A stretch of DNA of 39,410 nucleotides from an uncultured Oscillospiraceae bacterium (GCA_910579125.1 CAJTTH010000024.1:1-39410), one strand, 5' to 3'; counted from the first letter of the stretch, positions 24,668-32,841 are shown. A program made the numbers and translations. The notes: generated from the sequence alone by a model not told the origin.

Positions 24668-25399
24668 TCAGCGTTTATCGTTTCGTTCAAGATATGCCAT
24701 ACCCTTTCGCGCCTGCTCATGCTCGTCGCGGTGCTTTATACGGTAGCGTTTTCCGTCCTTGACGAAATTCGAGCCTGTTTGATGAAAGTCGAACACAACG
24801 CCGTACAGCAGACACGTTTCGCGTATGCGCTTTACCCAGTCGAAATCGCACGTGCGGGCGTTCGCGTAGCTCTCGCCGCCAACCGAGACTTGCTCGATCA
24901 GTCCGCTTTTCAGATATTTGTCCAGCTCCACATACTCCAGTATCGGCGAAATAAAGAGTACCCTGTGCTTTATCTCCGCGTCCAGCAAAAACGGAATACG
25001 CTTGTCCGCCATAGCCTGATTTTCGCAGCTCACCGCGATAACGACGTTATCCCAGCCGTCGCCCCAATCCTCGGGAACGCACCTCGAAAACCGCGCTATC
25101 CGCTTCGTCGGTATAAGGAAAGTAACGTCGCTACGCTTGCGTATCATATCCCAGGCCTCGCCGCGCCACTCGTCCGCCTCCTCGATAAAGAAATCCGAGG
25201 TGAAGCACGAGCCGAGCGTCATGCCCGACGGCACCTTATATTCGCCTTGACGGTTCTTTTTCAGCGGAAGATCGAAATTCGTCTTATTCCTCACCACCAC
25301 ACTTGAGTTTTTATCGCGGAACGAATCCTGATAGTAAACATAGCAGTTCATACAGCCGGGGCTGCACTTATGGCAGCCGTGCCACGGATTCCACAGCAT
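24668..25399 (-). CDS. DUF5131 / phage Gp37-Gp68-type protein
   Basis: A 243-residue cytosolic protein. The opening WNPWHGCHKCSPGCMNCYVY has clustered cysteines and resembles the N-terminus of DUF5131 (phage Gp37/Gp68-like) proteins, which look like distant radical-SAM-type or iron-sulfur proteins. Other conserved-looking pieces are GSCFTSDFFIEEADEWR, LIPTKRIARF, SCENQAMADKRIP, SVGGESYANARTCDFDWVKRI and FDFHQTGSNFVKDGK. The reaction is unknown to me. It starts at the ATG at 25399 with GGAGG nine bases upstream, and follows the hydrogenase-like sensor gene by 24 bases, so the two are likely co-transcribed. No phage genes are nearby. Confidence 0.82.
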   Translation of the reverse strand: MLWNPWHGCHKCSPGCMNCYVYYQDSFRDKNSSVVVRNKTNFDLPLKKNRQGEYKVPSGMTLGSCFTSDFFIEEADEWRGEAWDMIRKRSDVTFLIPTKRIARFSRCVPEDWGDGWDNVVIAVSCENQAMADKRIPFLLDAEIKHRVLFISPILEYVELDKYLKSGLIEQVSVGGESYANARTCDFDWVKRIRETCLLYGVVFDFHQTGSNFVKDGKRYRIKHRDEHEQARKGMAYLERNDKR

Positions 25400-25423
25400 A
25401 TATCCTCCATTACGCGCGCTCGT

Positions 25424-27346
25424 TTATTCGAGCATACTTTCCGCCTTGGAAACCAATCCGTCGACGTGGTCGTTTATCTCGGAAACCTCCGCCATAGCAG
25501 CGCTTATATCGTTGCCCTTGCCCATGGTCGCGGAAATATTATCGCGGACGTCGTTCATCATCTTCTGTATATCGACCATTTTCTTGTTGATGCTTTCAAC
25601 GATATCGTTTACAGTCTTTATATCGCCGAATACGAGCGCGTTGCTCTTTTCCGCTTCAGCGACCGCCTCCTGCGAATGGTTTGCGAGCTTGCCGACCTCC
25701 TGCGCAACTACCGCGAAGCCTTTGCCCGCGTCACCCGCGCGCGCCGCCTCTATGCTCGCGTTTATCGAAAGAATGTTTATCTGCCGCGCAATGTCGCTGA
25801 TGTCGCGCGTCGTATCGGAAAATCCCGCGACGCTGCCGTTTATCGACTCCATTGCCGTGTTGATCTCTTCGCTCTGGTGAAGAAGCTCGTTAAGAATTTC
25901 CGACAGCCCGAGTATCTGCGAATGATTTGTGTTGTTCAGCTCGGAAATATCTCCCACAGCCTCCTTGACCTCGCCAATATTCTGCGTAAGCTGCGAAACG
26001 ACCTGATTAAGCTCGCTCGTTACCTCGCCGATAGCGGTGTTTGTCTCCTCAATATGACTGCGGCGGATATCCGCTTCGTGCTGCATATACTGCGCGCAGC
26101 TCGTTACCGCCGAAACTCCCTTGATTATAGCCTCTGCCATTTTGCGGCAAGTAGAAAATCCACAGGAGTGGCAGTTGTAGTTCCGCTCTGTTTCGGTATT
26201 CTTGCCCATTTGTGTGAGCATATCGTCTATCTGCTCCTCGGTAACATGTATCTGCTTGATATCCTCGGGCATATACCCGCGGATAAAATCGGACAGCCTG
26301 AGCTGCTTGTCAAATTGCAAAAACTGCTTGTCGCGGTGCTTACGGTCAAACTTGACGCGCTTTGTGCGGTTGTACTTCTCAATGCCGTTCATAATGCCGC
26401 TCATACGGTAAATCGACATTTCCTGACCGATAGCCGGACCGCTGCCGCAGCCGTTGTCGCACGACAATACGTCGAACACGTCCGGAAGGTCGCGCTCGCC
26501 TACGCTCGTGTACATATCAAGGTCTTTGTACACCTTTCCCGTGCCCTCGGAGGTGATAATGTTGAGGTTCGGGTTTTCAAGCTCCAGACAAGCCTTAAGT
26601 CCGCCCGGGCGCGGGTAGACAGCTCCCATGCTGCCCTGCATTCCCGAGAACTCAAAATTGGAGCGAACCTTACGCAGCGAGTCGAAATTTGTGCCGTTCT
26701 TTTTCAAAAGCTGTCCCAGACGCTCAAACGTAATATTATAATCTACCAGCCCCGTCTCACGGAACTCGTCCATTTTCGCGATACATGGCGACAGCGCCGC
26801 GATCTTTGCGTTTTCATCGAGATACTTCTTAAGATATATCGCGGTGCAGAGCATCGGCGAATGAACGGGCGAAAGGCTTTTCAGCGCGTCATGGCAAAAC
26901 TTCTTTATGTAGTTGACGATAGCGGGGCAAGGCGCCGAAATGAGCTTCGTCTTGGGGTGCTGCTCCAGATAGCGTATATGACCCCACGTGCATATATCCG
27001 CGCCGAACGCCACGTCGTATATCTTCTCCACGCCGCTCTTTTTCAATATGTCAAGAACGTTCCGCCAGCAGCCGTCAAACGATACCTTGACGGCGGGCGC
27101 ACAGATAGCGACTATTTTCTGTCCGCTCTTCAGATCCGCCCAGAAGCGCTCCGTGTCGTCCTCGTAGCTGCGCGCGTTATGGCTGCATATCTTAACGCAC
27201 GCGCCGCAGCGTATGCATTTGTCCGGATTTATATTAAAGCGGACGTTTCCGTTTTCGTCGTGTTCAACGGTATTTGCCTCGATAGATGGACAAACTCTTA
27301 TGCAGTTGTTGCATGCAACGCATTTCGTTCCGTCAAAAGTGATCAT
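25424..27346 (-). CDS. Soluble [FeFe]-hydrogenase-like domain fused to a methyl-accepting chemotaxis domain
   Basis: A 640-residue cytosolic protein with no membrane helix. In order: two [4Fe-4S] sites (Cys9/12/15/19 and Cys44/47/50/54); an iron-only hydrogenase domain with H-cluster cysteines Cys140 (SAPCP), Cys188 (SPCIAK) and Cys296/Cys300 (SCDNGCGSG); a further cluster motif (Cys392, Cys395, Cys400, Cys417); then a chemoreceptor signalling domain (about 430-640) with the hairpin tip DIARQINILSINASIEAARAG. The usual proton-relay Cys before Cys140 is Ala, as in sensory HydS-type enzymes, so sensing of H2 or redox state is more likely than fast turnover. The start at 27346 has AGGAGA upstream. 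It follows rny. Confidence 0.92.
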   Translation of the reverse strand: MITFDGTKCVACNNCIRVCPSIEANTVEHDENGNVRFNINPDKCIRCGACVKICSHNARSYEDDTERFWADLKSGQKIVAICAPAVKVSFDGCWRNVLDILKKSGVEKIYDVAFGADICTWGHIRYLEQHPKTKLISAPCPAIVNYIKKFCHDALKSLSPVHSPMLCTAIYLKKYLDENAKIAALSPCIAKMDEFRETGLVDYNITFERLGQLLKKNGTNFDSLRKVRSNFEFSGMQGSMGAVYPRPGGLKACLELENPNLNIITSEGTGKVYKDLDMYTSVGERDLPDVFDVLSCDNGCGSGPAIGQEMSIYRMSGIMNGIEKYNRTKRVKFDRKHRDKQFLQFDKQLRLSDFIRGYMPEDIKQIHVTEEQIDDMLTQMGKNTETERNYNCHSCGFSTCRKMAEAIIKGVSAVTSCAQYMQHEADIRRSHIEETNTAIGEVTSELNQVVSQLTQNIGEVKEAVGDISELNNTNHSQILGLSEILNELLHQSEEINTAMESINGSVAGFSDTTRDISDIARQINILSINASIEAARAGDAGKGFAVVAQEVGKLANHSQEAVAEAEKSNALVFGDIKTVNDIVESINKKMVDIQKMMNDVRDNISATMGKGNDISAAMAEVSEINDHVDGLVSKAESMLE

Positions 27347-27418
27347 TTCAATTCTCCTATGCCCTAATGCTAATCTCCATTTAAACGGTAGATAGCATAA
27401 ATTCCCTTTTCCTATAAC

Positions 27419-27449
27419 TAACCGCACAGAAAAATCATCTGTGCGGTTA
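27419..27449 (-). terminator. Strong hairpin between rny and the hydrogenase-like sensor gene
   Basis: Perfect 12-pair stem TAACCGCACAGA/TCTGTGCGGTTA with a seven-base loop, ten bases after the rny stop. The T tract lies on the plus-strand side only (CTTTTGTTTTATTTT), so on the minus strand it may be a partial terminator or stability hairpin that lets some transcription into the next gene. Confidence 0.55.
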
Positions 27450-27458
27450 ACTTTTGTT

Positions 27459-29057
27459 TTATTTTGCGTAGTCAATAGTTCTGCTTTCGCGAATAAGGTT
27501 AACCTTGATCTGTCCGGGATAATCCATTTCATTCTCGATGCGTTTCGCGATATCGCGTGCAAGAACCTTCATATCGTCGTCATTAACGTGCTCGGGCTTG
27601 ACCATAATGCGAACCTCGCGCCCCGCCTGGATAGCATATGATTTTTCAACGCCGCTGTACGAGTTGCATATCTCCTCCAGCTTTTCAAGACGCTTAATGT
27701 AGTTCTCGTAGTTTTCGGAGCGCGCCGCGGGTCTCGCCGCGCTGATAGCGTCCGCCGCCTGTACCAGACACGCGATAACGGTACGGCACTCCACGTCGCC
27801 GTGGTGAGCCTCGATAGCGTGAATGACTTCGGGGTTCTCCTTGTACTTCTTGCACACGTCAACGCCTATCTGAACGTGCGAGCCTTCGATCTCATGGTCG
27901 AGCGCCTTTCCAATATCGTGCAGCAAACCCGCGCGTCTTGCCAGTGCGGGGTCTACACCGAGCTCGCTCGCCATAATTCCCGCCAGATGCGCGACCTCGA
28001 TAGAGTGGTTGAGAACGTTCTGTCTGAACGATGTTCTGTACTTCAGCCGACCGATAAGGCGTACCAGCTCGTGATTAAGACCGTTGACGTTGGTCTCGAG
28101 AACGGCTCTTTCGCCCTCCTGTTTAATGCGGAGTTCGACCTCTTTACGCGCTTTTTCGACGGTCTCCTCGATCCTTGCCGGGTGGATACGTCCGTCTTGA
28201 ATAAGACGCTCCAGCGCGATACGCGCGATCTCCCTGCGGACGTGATCGAAGCAAGACAGCGTGATAGCCTCGGGAGTATCGTCGATAATGAGATCGACGC
28301 CTGTAAGCGTTTCGAGAGCGCGGATATTTCTTCCCTCGCGCCCGATAATGCGCCCTTTCATCTCGTCGTTCGGAATAGCCACTACCGAAACAGCCATTTC
28401 GGAAACGGTATCCGCCGCCAGTCTTGCAATCGCAAGCGAAACGTATTCTCTCGCCTTTTCGTCGCACTCGTCCTTGAGCTTCTGCTCGTAGCTGCTGATC
28501 TTCAGCGCCTTTTCGTGGTTCAGCTCGCTGTCAAGCATATCAAGCAAATGCTCCTTTGCCTGTTCCTGAGTAAATCCCGATATTCTTTCCAGAATATCCA
28601 TTTGACCCGCTTTAAGCTGCTCCGCTTCGGCGATCTTTTCGTCGGCGCGCTTATGTTTCTGGTGGAGCTGCTCCTCGAGCTTTTCCATTTTGTCGGTTTT
28701 CTTGTCGAGATTTTCTTCTTTCTGGGCAATTCTCCGCTCCGAACGCGAAACCTCGCTTCTGCGTTCTTTAAGCTCTTTTTCGGCGTCGTTTTTCAGCCGC
28801 TGAATGTCCTTTTCGGCACCGGTACGCATAGCGTATATTTCGTCCTTTGCCTCGACAAGCGCGGTCTTTTTCAGCGCCTCGGCTTTTTCGCCCGCTTCCT
28901 CAACAATACGTGCCGCCTCTTTCTCGGCTGACTCAAACTGCGCCTCGGCGGTCTTCATGCGGTGCTTTATGCCCTTCTGAAAGCAGAAGTAGCCGCTTAC
29001 GACCGCGCCAAGAATCAGCGATGAAATCATGCCGATTATTGCGACGTATAATTCCAT
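27459..29057 (-). CDS. rny: Ribonuclease Y
   Basis: A 532-residue membrane-anchored endoribonuclease that starts mRNA decay in Firmicutes. It has one N-terminal membrane helix (about 3-25), a long charged coiled coil (about 35-190), a KH RNA-binding domain (GRIIGREGRNIRALETLTGVD), and an HD domain whose metal-site His-Asp is in GLLHDIGKALDHE. The length is standard. I chose the ATG at 29057, with AAGGAGGGG upstream, so the protein begins at the membrane helix. It is transcribed from a promoter near 29117-29144 and possibly from the strong one at 29441-29469. The genes after it probably depend in part on read-through. Confidence 0.97.
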   Translation of the reverse strand: MELYVAIIGMISSLILGAVVSGYFCFQKGIKHRMKTAEAQFESAEKEAARIVEEAGEKAEALKKTALVEAKDEIYAMRTGAEKDIQRLKNDAEKELKERRSEVSRSERRIAQKEENLDKKTDKMEKLEEQLHQKHKRADEKIAEAEQLKAGQMDILERISGFTQEQAKEHLLDMLDSELNHEKALKISSYEQKLKDECDEKAREYVSLAIARLAADTVSEMAVSVVAIPNDEMKGRIIGREGRNIRALETLTGVDLIIDDTPEAITLSCFDHVRREIARIALERLIQDGRIHPARIEETVEKARKEVELRIKQEGERAVLETNVNGLNHELVRLIGRLKYRTSFRQNVLNHSIEVAHLAGIMASELGVDPALARRAGLLHDIGKALDHEIEGSHVQIGVDVCKKYKENPEVIHAIEAHHGDVECRTVIACLVQAADAISAARPAARSENYENYIKRLEKLEEICNSYSGVEKSYAIQAGREVRIMVKPEHVNDDDMKVLARDIAKRIENEMDYPGQIKVNLIRESRTIDYAK

Positions 29058-29116
29058 TGTCGCTTTCCCCTCCTTATTCACCCGTGCTCTGGCGCACGGC
29101 AATAATTCGGCGGAAA

Positions 29117-29144
29117 ATTATACAATTCCGATGACAGCCGTAAA
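29117..29144 (-). promoter_or_regulatory. Candidate proximal promoter of rny
   Basis: Minus strand TTTACG (29139-29144), 16-base spacer, TATAAT (29117-29122). The -35 box is weak. A hairpin AGAGC-TTT-GCTCT with flanking GGG/CCC lies just upstream, at about 29149-29170. Confidence 0.45.
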
Positions 29145-29185
29145 CAGGGCAGAGCAAAGCTCTCCCCATTCTGTCATTCTACCCC

Positions 29186-29356
29186 CTAATGATGTTCAAT
29201 GATATATTTCCGGAATCGGCGGAAGAATGTATATCTGAAGATCCGCCGCAATCCGCCCGCGAATCCGTTTAAGCCGCCGTGCCAATAAAATAAAGCGCAT
29301 ACGCGCAGAGTAAAGATAAGGATGTAAAATAAAGGATCTCCCCTTAAATCGTACAT
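29186..29356 (-). CDS. Possible small basic membrane protein upstream of rny
   Basis: A 56-codon frame: MYDLRGDPLFYILIFTLRV..., with one hydrophobic segment (about 9-24), a Gly-rich turn and a very basic tail FFRRFRKYIIEHH. A GGCGGG-like ribosome site is close to the ATG. It lies on the transcript from the promoter at 29441-29469. A competing frame (29196-29411, TTG start after AAAGG) also begins with a hydrophobic stretch, and neither has a family I recognise. It may instead be untranslated leader. Confidence 0.3.
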   Translation of the reverse strand: MYDLRGDPLFYILIFTLRVCALFYWHGGLNGFAGGLRRIFRYTFFRRFRKYIIEHH

Positions 29357-29440
29357 TTCCCGCCACAACGTTATATAAAAACAGTATCATAAACGTCAAA
29401 GCAATTTTCAAAGTTCTGCCTTTAAAAATAGCCTATTTAT

Positions 29441-29469
29441 ATTTTACTACATATTAACTAAATTGTCAA
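29441..29469 (-). promoter_or_regulatory. Strong promoter upstream of the rny region
   Basis: Minus strand TTGACA (29464-29469), 17-base spacer, TAAAAT (29441-29446). A transcript from here would carry about 375 bases before the rny start. Confidence 0.75.
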
Positions 29470-29610
29470 GTGAAATAGTCAAAAAAATTCGGCATTTTTT
29501 AAGAAATTCTCTTGTAATGGAAAATTTTGGCGGTTTTATAAATTATAATTTTATGGTGTAAACGGTTAATTGTGGTTTAATGTGCTGTTGTATGGGGTAA
29601 GAGGATAGTG

Positions 29611-29727
29611 TGCTCCTGATTTTTTACTGTGGTTTCGTTTCTTTAATTTTTTTGCGTCTTCTCGCAACCATGAGACAGCATAAAGAAAAAAACGAAACCA
29701 CCGGTTACAAAAGAGAAAAAAATCAAA
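29611..29727. repeat. Dispersed repeat, family A, inverted pair
   Basis: GTGGTTTCGTTT (29629-29640) and AAACGAAACCAC (29690-29701) are a perfect 12-base inverted repeat that continues as CTTTA/TAAAG with a four-base offset. The outer flanks are also related (CTGATTTTTTACTG on the left; complement of TTGATTTTTTTCTC on the right), and both arms match the single copy at 16935-16974. The roughly 50-base centre has no coding sign. The stretch 29470-29610 is AT-rich and holds nothing I can name. Confidence 0.6.
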
Positions 29728-29761
29728 CAAAAATGCCCGGAGCAGCAACTCCGAGCATTTT
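29720..29761 (-). terminator. Rho-independent terminator of copA-copZ
   Basis: On the minus strand AAAATGC and CGGAG pair with their complements across one mismatch (29730-29761, loop of six), followed by TTTTTGTTTGATTTTTTT. It starts three bases after the stop. Confidence 0.85.
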
Positions 29762-29764
29762 CAT

Positions 29765-29968
29765 TTATGCGATTACCTTGTAATCCTTATCTTCGACCGC
29801 CTTTTTGAGTACCGCGAAGTCCGTTTCGGCGTTCAGCTTTACGACCGCCGTGCCTTTTTCGTGCGATACTTCGGCGCTCTCCACCGTCGGAAGCTCCTCG
29901 AGCGCCTTTTTAACGGCAGCCTCGCAGTGTGCGCACATCATACCCTCAATCTTCATTGTAATTTCCAT
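29765..29968 (-). CDS. copZ: Internal in-frame start giving free CopZ copper chaperone
   Basis: The last 67 codons of the CopA frame, MEITMKIEGMMCAHCEAA..., are a complete heavy-metal-associated chaperone. An AAGGAGGACATTACT ribosome site stands eight bases before the ATG, as strong as any in the window. So the domain is probably made both free and as a tail on CopA. In relatives copZ is a separate gene after copA; here the copA stop codon is missing. A lost stop by mutation or sequence error cannot be excluded. Confidence 0.6.
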   Translation of the reverse strand: MEITMKIEGMMCAHCEAAVKKALEELPTVESAEVSHEKGTAVVKLNAETDFAVLKKAVEDKDYKVIA

Positions 29969-32275
29969 AGTAATGTCCTCCTTATTATTAAGCGGTTTTC
30001 CGCTTTTATTGACCCTTTTGCGCAGCTTGTGGTCGTGCTTTGCGCTGTAAATTTTCGTAAAATTCAACCGCAGCGCGTTTGTCACGACGCAGAAGCTCGA
30101 CAAGCTCATAGCCGCCGCGCCGAACATCGGGTTCAGCCGCCAACCGAAAATCGGTATCCAGATACCCGCCGCAAGCGGTATGCCGATAACGTTGTAGATG
30201 AACGCCCAGAACAGGTTCTCCTTGATGTTGAGCAGCGTGCTCCGCGAGAGCCTTATTGCCGCGGGAACGTCCGACAGCCTTGACTTCATCAGCACAACGT
30301 CCGCCGCGTCCAGTGCGATATCCGACCCCGCGCCTATCGCAATTCCTATATCCGCGCGCGTGAGGGCGGGCGCGTCATTTATGCCGTCGCCGACCATTGC
30401 CGTCTTGCCGCGCGTTTTCAGCTCCTTGATAACGTCCTCCTTGCCGCCCGGTAGAACTCCCGCGATGACCTCGTCAACTCCCGCGATACGCCCGACCGCT
30501 TCGGCGGTTCGCTTGTTGTCGCCCGTGAGCATTACCGTGCGTATACCCATATTTTTGAGCTGCGCTATCGCCTCGGGGCTATCCTCCTTGACCGCGTCCG
30601 CGACAGCGATTATTCCGATAAGGAGTTGATCGCGGCAGAAGAACAGCGGCGTTTTGCCCTCGTCGGACAGCCGCTCGGCAGTCTCACGCATTTCATGGGA
30701 AACATCACAGTATGTCTCGCAAAGCCGAAGATTGCCCGCGATATACTGCCGACCGTTCAGCACCGCAGAAACGCCGTTTCCGCGCAGCACCTGAAACGCG
30801 CTCGGCTCTCCGACCTCAAAGTTGAACGACTTGCCATAGGAGATTATCGCCTTAGCCAACGGGTGCTCACTGCGCCGTTCTATCGCGAACGCGCTTTTCA
30901 GCAGTTCCTCCTCCGATACCCCGACGGGTATAACGTCGTAGACCGTCGGTTCGCCGCTTGTGATCGTGCCCGTTTTGTCAAGTACGACTATCTCCGTTTT
31001 GCCCGTTTCCTCAAGCGAAACGGCGGTCTTGAACAGTATGCCGTTTTTCGCGCCGATACCGTTGCCGACCATTATCGCGACGGGAGTTGCCAATCCCAGA
31101 GCGCACGGACAGGAAATGACGAGCACCGAAATTCCGCGCTCCAGAGCGTACCCGACGCCGTTTCCCGTGAACAGCCATACCGCGATAGTCACAAGCGCGA
31201 TCGCGATAACGGCAGGCACGAACACTCCCGACACCTTGTCGGCGATTTTCGCGATAGGTGCTTTGGTTGCCGCCGCGTCGCTCACCATTTTGATTATCTG
31301 CGACAGGGAAGTGTCCTCGCCGACGCGCGACGCTTTACAGCGGATATACCCTGACTGATTTATCGTCGCAGCCGAGACCTCGTCGCCGACTATTTTGTCC
31401 ACGGGAATACTCTCGCCCGTGAGCGCGCTTTCGTTTATCGCCGTTTCGCCCTCAATGATAACGCCGTCCACGGGAATACTGCCGCCGACCTTGACCGCGA
31501 AAATATCACCGATCTTCACCTGTTCAACGGGAACGGTCACTTCCTCGCCGTCACGGATAAGCACCGCCGTTTTCGGCGCGAGCTTCATAAGGCTTTTCAG
31601 CGCCGAGGTAGTCCGACCCTTAGAGTAGGCTTCGAGCAGCTTTCCGAGAGTTATCAGCGTGAGTATCATGCCCGCGCTCTCGAAATACAGCTCGTGCATA
31701 TACGTCATCACGGTTTCATGGTCGCCGACCGCCTGTGCGCCGCTCATCACAAACATAGCGTACACCGAATATCCGAAAGCAGCAGCCGCTCCGAGCGCAA
31801 CCAGCGTATCCATATTCGGGGCGCGGTGTATCAGCCCTTTAAAGCCGCTTACGAAGAATTTCTGGTTTATCACCATAATTATCCCCGTCAGCAGCAGCTG
31901 CGCCAGCGCCATTGCCACATGGTCGTTCGCGAGAAACGGCGGTAACGGCCACCCCCACATCATTCCGCCCATGGAGATGTACATAAGCACCGCCAGAAAT
32001 CCCAGCGACCAGAACAGCCGCAGCTTCATTTTCGGCGTTTCCTTGTCGGCAAGCTCTTCCTCGCCCGCGGACTTCTCCGCGCCCTTGAGCGACGCACCGT
32101 AGCCCGCCGCCGTGACCGCCTTTATTATCGCCGAAGGTTCGCCGCCCTCGACACCCATTGAATTTGTAAGCAGGCTCACCGAACAGGATTTTACTCCCGC
32201 GACGGTGCCCACCGCCTTTTCCACACGTGCTGAGCAAGCCGCACAGCTCATGCCGGTAACGTTATATTGCTGCAT
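29765..32275 (-). CDS. copA: Copper-exporting P-type ATPase CopA fused in frame to CopZ
   Basis: An 836-residue protein. It has an N-terminal heavy-metal domain with GMSCAACS, eight expected membrane helices with the metal-site SCPCALGLATP, phosphorylation motif DKTGT and hinge MVGDGINDAPAL. This is a P1B-1 Cu(I) exporter. Unlike usual CopA, the frame runs without a stop through a basic linker into a second metallochaperone domain with EGMMCAHCEAA (residues about 770-836), matching CopZ. An AAGGAGG site and ATG inside the linker (29968) would also make free CopZ. The start at 32275 has AAGGAGA. It lies downstream of csoR and presumably under its control. Confidence 0.95.
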   Translation of the reverse strand: MQQYNVTGMSCAACSARVEKAVGTVAGVKSCSVSLLTNSMGVEGGEPSAIIKAVTAAGYGASLKGAEKSAGEEELADKETPKMKLRLFWSLGFLAVLMYISMGGMMWGWPLPPFLANDHVAMALAQLLLTGIIMVINQKFFVSGFKGLIHRAPNMDTLVALGAAAAFGYSVYAMFVMSGAQAVGDHETVMTYMHELYFESAGMILTLITLGKLLEAYSKGRTTSALKSLMKLAPKTAVLIRDGEEVTVPVEQVKIGDIFAVKVGGSIPVDGVIIEGETAINESALTGESIPVDKIVGDEVSAATINQSGYIRCKASRVGEDTSLSQIIKMVSDAAATKAPIAKIADKVSGVFVPAVIAIALVTIAVWLFTGNGVGYALERGISVLVISCPCALGLATPVAIMVGNGIGAKNGILFKTAVSLEETGKTEIVVLDKTGTITSGEPTVYDVIPVGVSEEELLKSAFAIERRSEHPLAKAIISYGKSFNFEVGEPSAFQVLRGNGVSAVLNGRQYIAGNLRLCETYCDVSHEMRETAERLSDEGKTPLFFCRDQLLIGIIAVADAVKEDSPEAIAQLKNMGIRTVMLTGDNKRTAEAVGRIAGVDEVIAGVLPGGKEDVIKELKTRGKTAMVGDGINDAPALTRADIGIAIGAGSDIALDAADVVLMKSRLSDVPAAIRLSRSTLLNIKENLFWAFIYNVIGIPLAAGIWIPIFGWRLNPMFGAAAMSLSSFCVVTNALRLNFTKIYSAKHDHKLRKRVNKSGKPLNNKEDITMEITMKIEGMMCAHCEAAVKKALEELPTVESAEVSHEKGTAVVKLNAETDFAVLKKAVEDKDYKVIA

Positions 32276-32306
32276 AATTTCTCCTTATTTGAAATGCAAA
32301 AGCTCG

Positions 32307-32398
32307 CACCGTTCGCTTCGCTCACTAGCCGAGCAGCATTGCCTACGCTTCGACTGCTGTTGGTCGCAATTTGGCTTTACTGCTAAGGGTGCACGGTG
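32307..32398. repeat. Imperfect nested inverted repeat between csoR and copA
   Basis: CACCGT (32307-32312) and ACGGTG (32393-32398), AGCC (32327-32330) and GGCT (32373-32376), and CAGCA (32334-32338) and TGCTG (32355-32359) nest to form a long imperfect stem in the 175-base gap. It has no U tract and no coding sign. Its nature is unknown; it may be a palindromic extragenic repeat or an mRNA-processing site. Confidence 0.4.
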
Positions 32399-32450
32399 AA
32401 TAGGTTTCCTTAACCGCACGTTTTGTTTGCCGTAAACAGCCGCCGACATT

Positions 32451-32753
32451 TTATTTCATCAGTTTCTGTAAAGTGGTCACCAACTCGTCGATAACCTCGT
32501 CGTTGCCGCTCTTTATATTATCTGCAACGCACGTCCGTATATGCTCCGCGAGAAGCTCCTTGCTGAACGAATTAAGCGCGGCGTTCGCGGCGGCTACCTG
32601 AACGAGAATATCCGTGCAGTACGCGCTGTTTTCCACCATTTTCTTTATGCCGTTTATCTGCCCCGAAATGCGGTTCAGACGGTTTATCAGCTTCTTATAT
32701 TCGCCGTCGGAGCGCTCTTTTTTCTTTTGACAGTGCGGACATTCCTTTTCCAT
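32451..32753 (-). CDS. csoR: CsoR-family copper-sensing repressor
   Basis: A 100-residue all-helical DUF156/CsoR-family repressor. The Cu(I) ligand triad is present: Cys46 (in AYCTDIL), His71 and Cys75 (AEHIRTC). The N-terminus adds CPHC. The family binds DNA as a tetramer and releases it on Cu(I) binding, derepressing copA-copZ downstream. A matching operator, TACCC-N5-GGGTA, lies in its own promoter (32781-32795), so it is autoregulated. AGAGGTG precedes the ATG at 32753. FrmR or RcnR alternatives are unlikely given the Cys-His-Cys set and the neighbouring copper genes. Confidence 0.95.
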   Translation of the reverse strand: MEKECPHCQKKKERSDGEYKKLINRLNRISGQINGIKKMVENSAYCTDILVQVAAANAALNSFSKELLAEHIRTCVADNIKSGNDEVIDELVTTLQKLMK

Positions 32754-32774
32754 AATTTTTCACCTCTTGTTTAT

Positions 32775-32803
32775 ATTATATACCCTATGGGGGTATTTGT
32801 CAA
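32775..32803 (-). promoter_or_regulatory. csoR-copA promoter with CsoR operator in the spacer
   Basis: Minus strand TTGACA (32798-32803), exactly 17 bases, TATAAT (32775-32780). The spacer holds the palindrome TACCC-TATGG-GGGTA (32781-32795), the usual CsoR site. Bound repressor would sit between the -35 and -10 boxes and block RNA polymerase until Cu(I) is present. Confidence 0.92.
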
Positions 32804-32811
32804 GGGGGTAA

Positions 32812-32841
32812 ACAAAAAAATCCCGCAAAATTTTTTTGCGG
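32812..32841 (-). terminator. Rho-independent terminator of the Na/Pi cotransporter gene
   Basis: Minus strand CCGCAAAA-AAA-TTTTGCGG (32823-32841) followed by GATTTTTTTG. It separates this gene from the csoR promoter immediately downstream. Confidence 0.88.

Noticed and set aside
24663..24720. Upstream extension of the frameshifted lipoprotein frame into the DUF5131-type gene
   Set aside because: It has no ribosome site and overlaps the neighbour. The real start is the signal peptide ATG at 24617 in the other frame.
25370..27367. A 665-codon open frame on the plus strand opposite the hydrogenase-chemoreceptor gene
   Set aside because: It is an antisense shadow. The minus-strand frame has full iron-sulfur, hydrogenase and chemoreceptor motifs, while this one has no recognisable domain and is rich in shadow-type Arg, Val and Leu.
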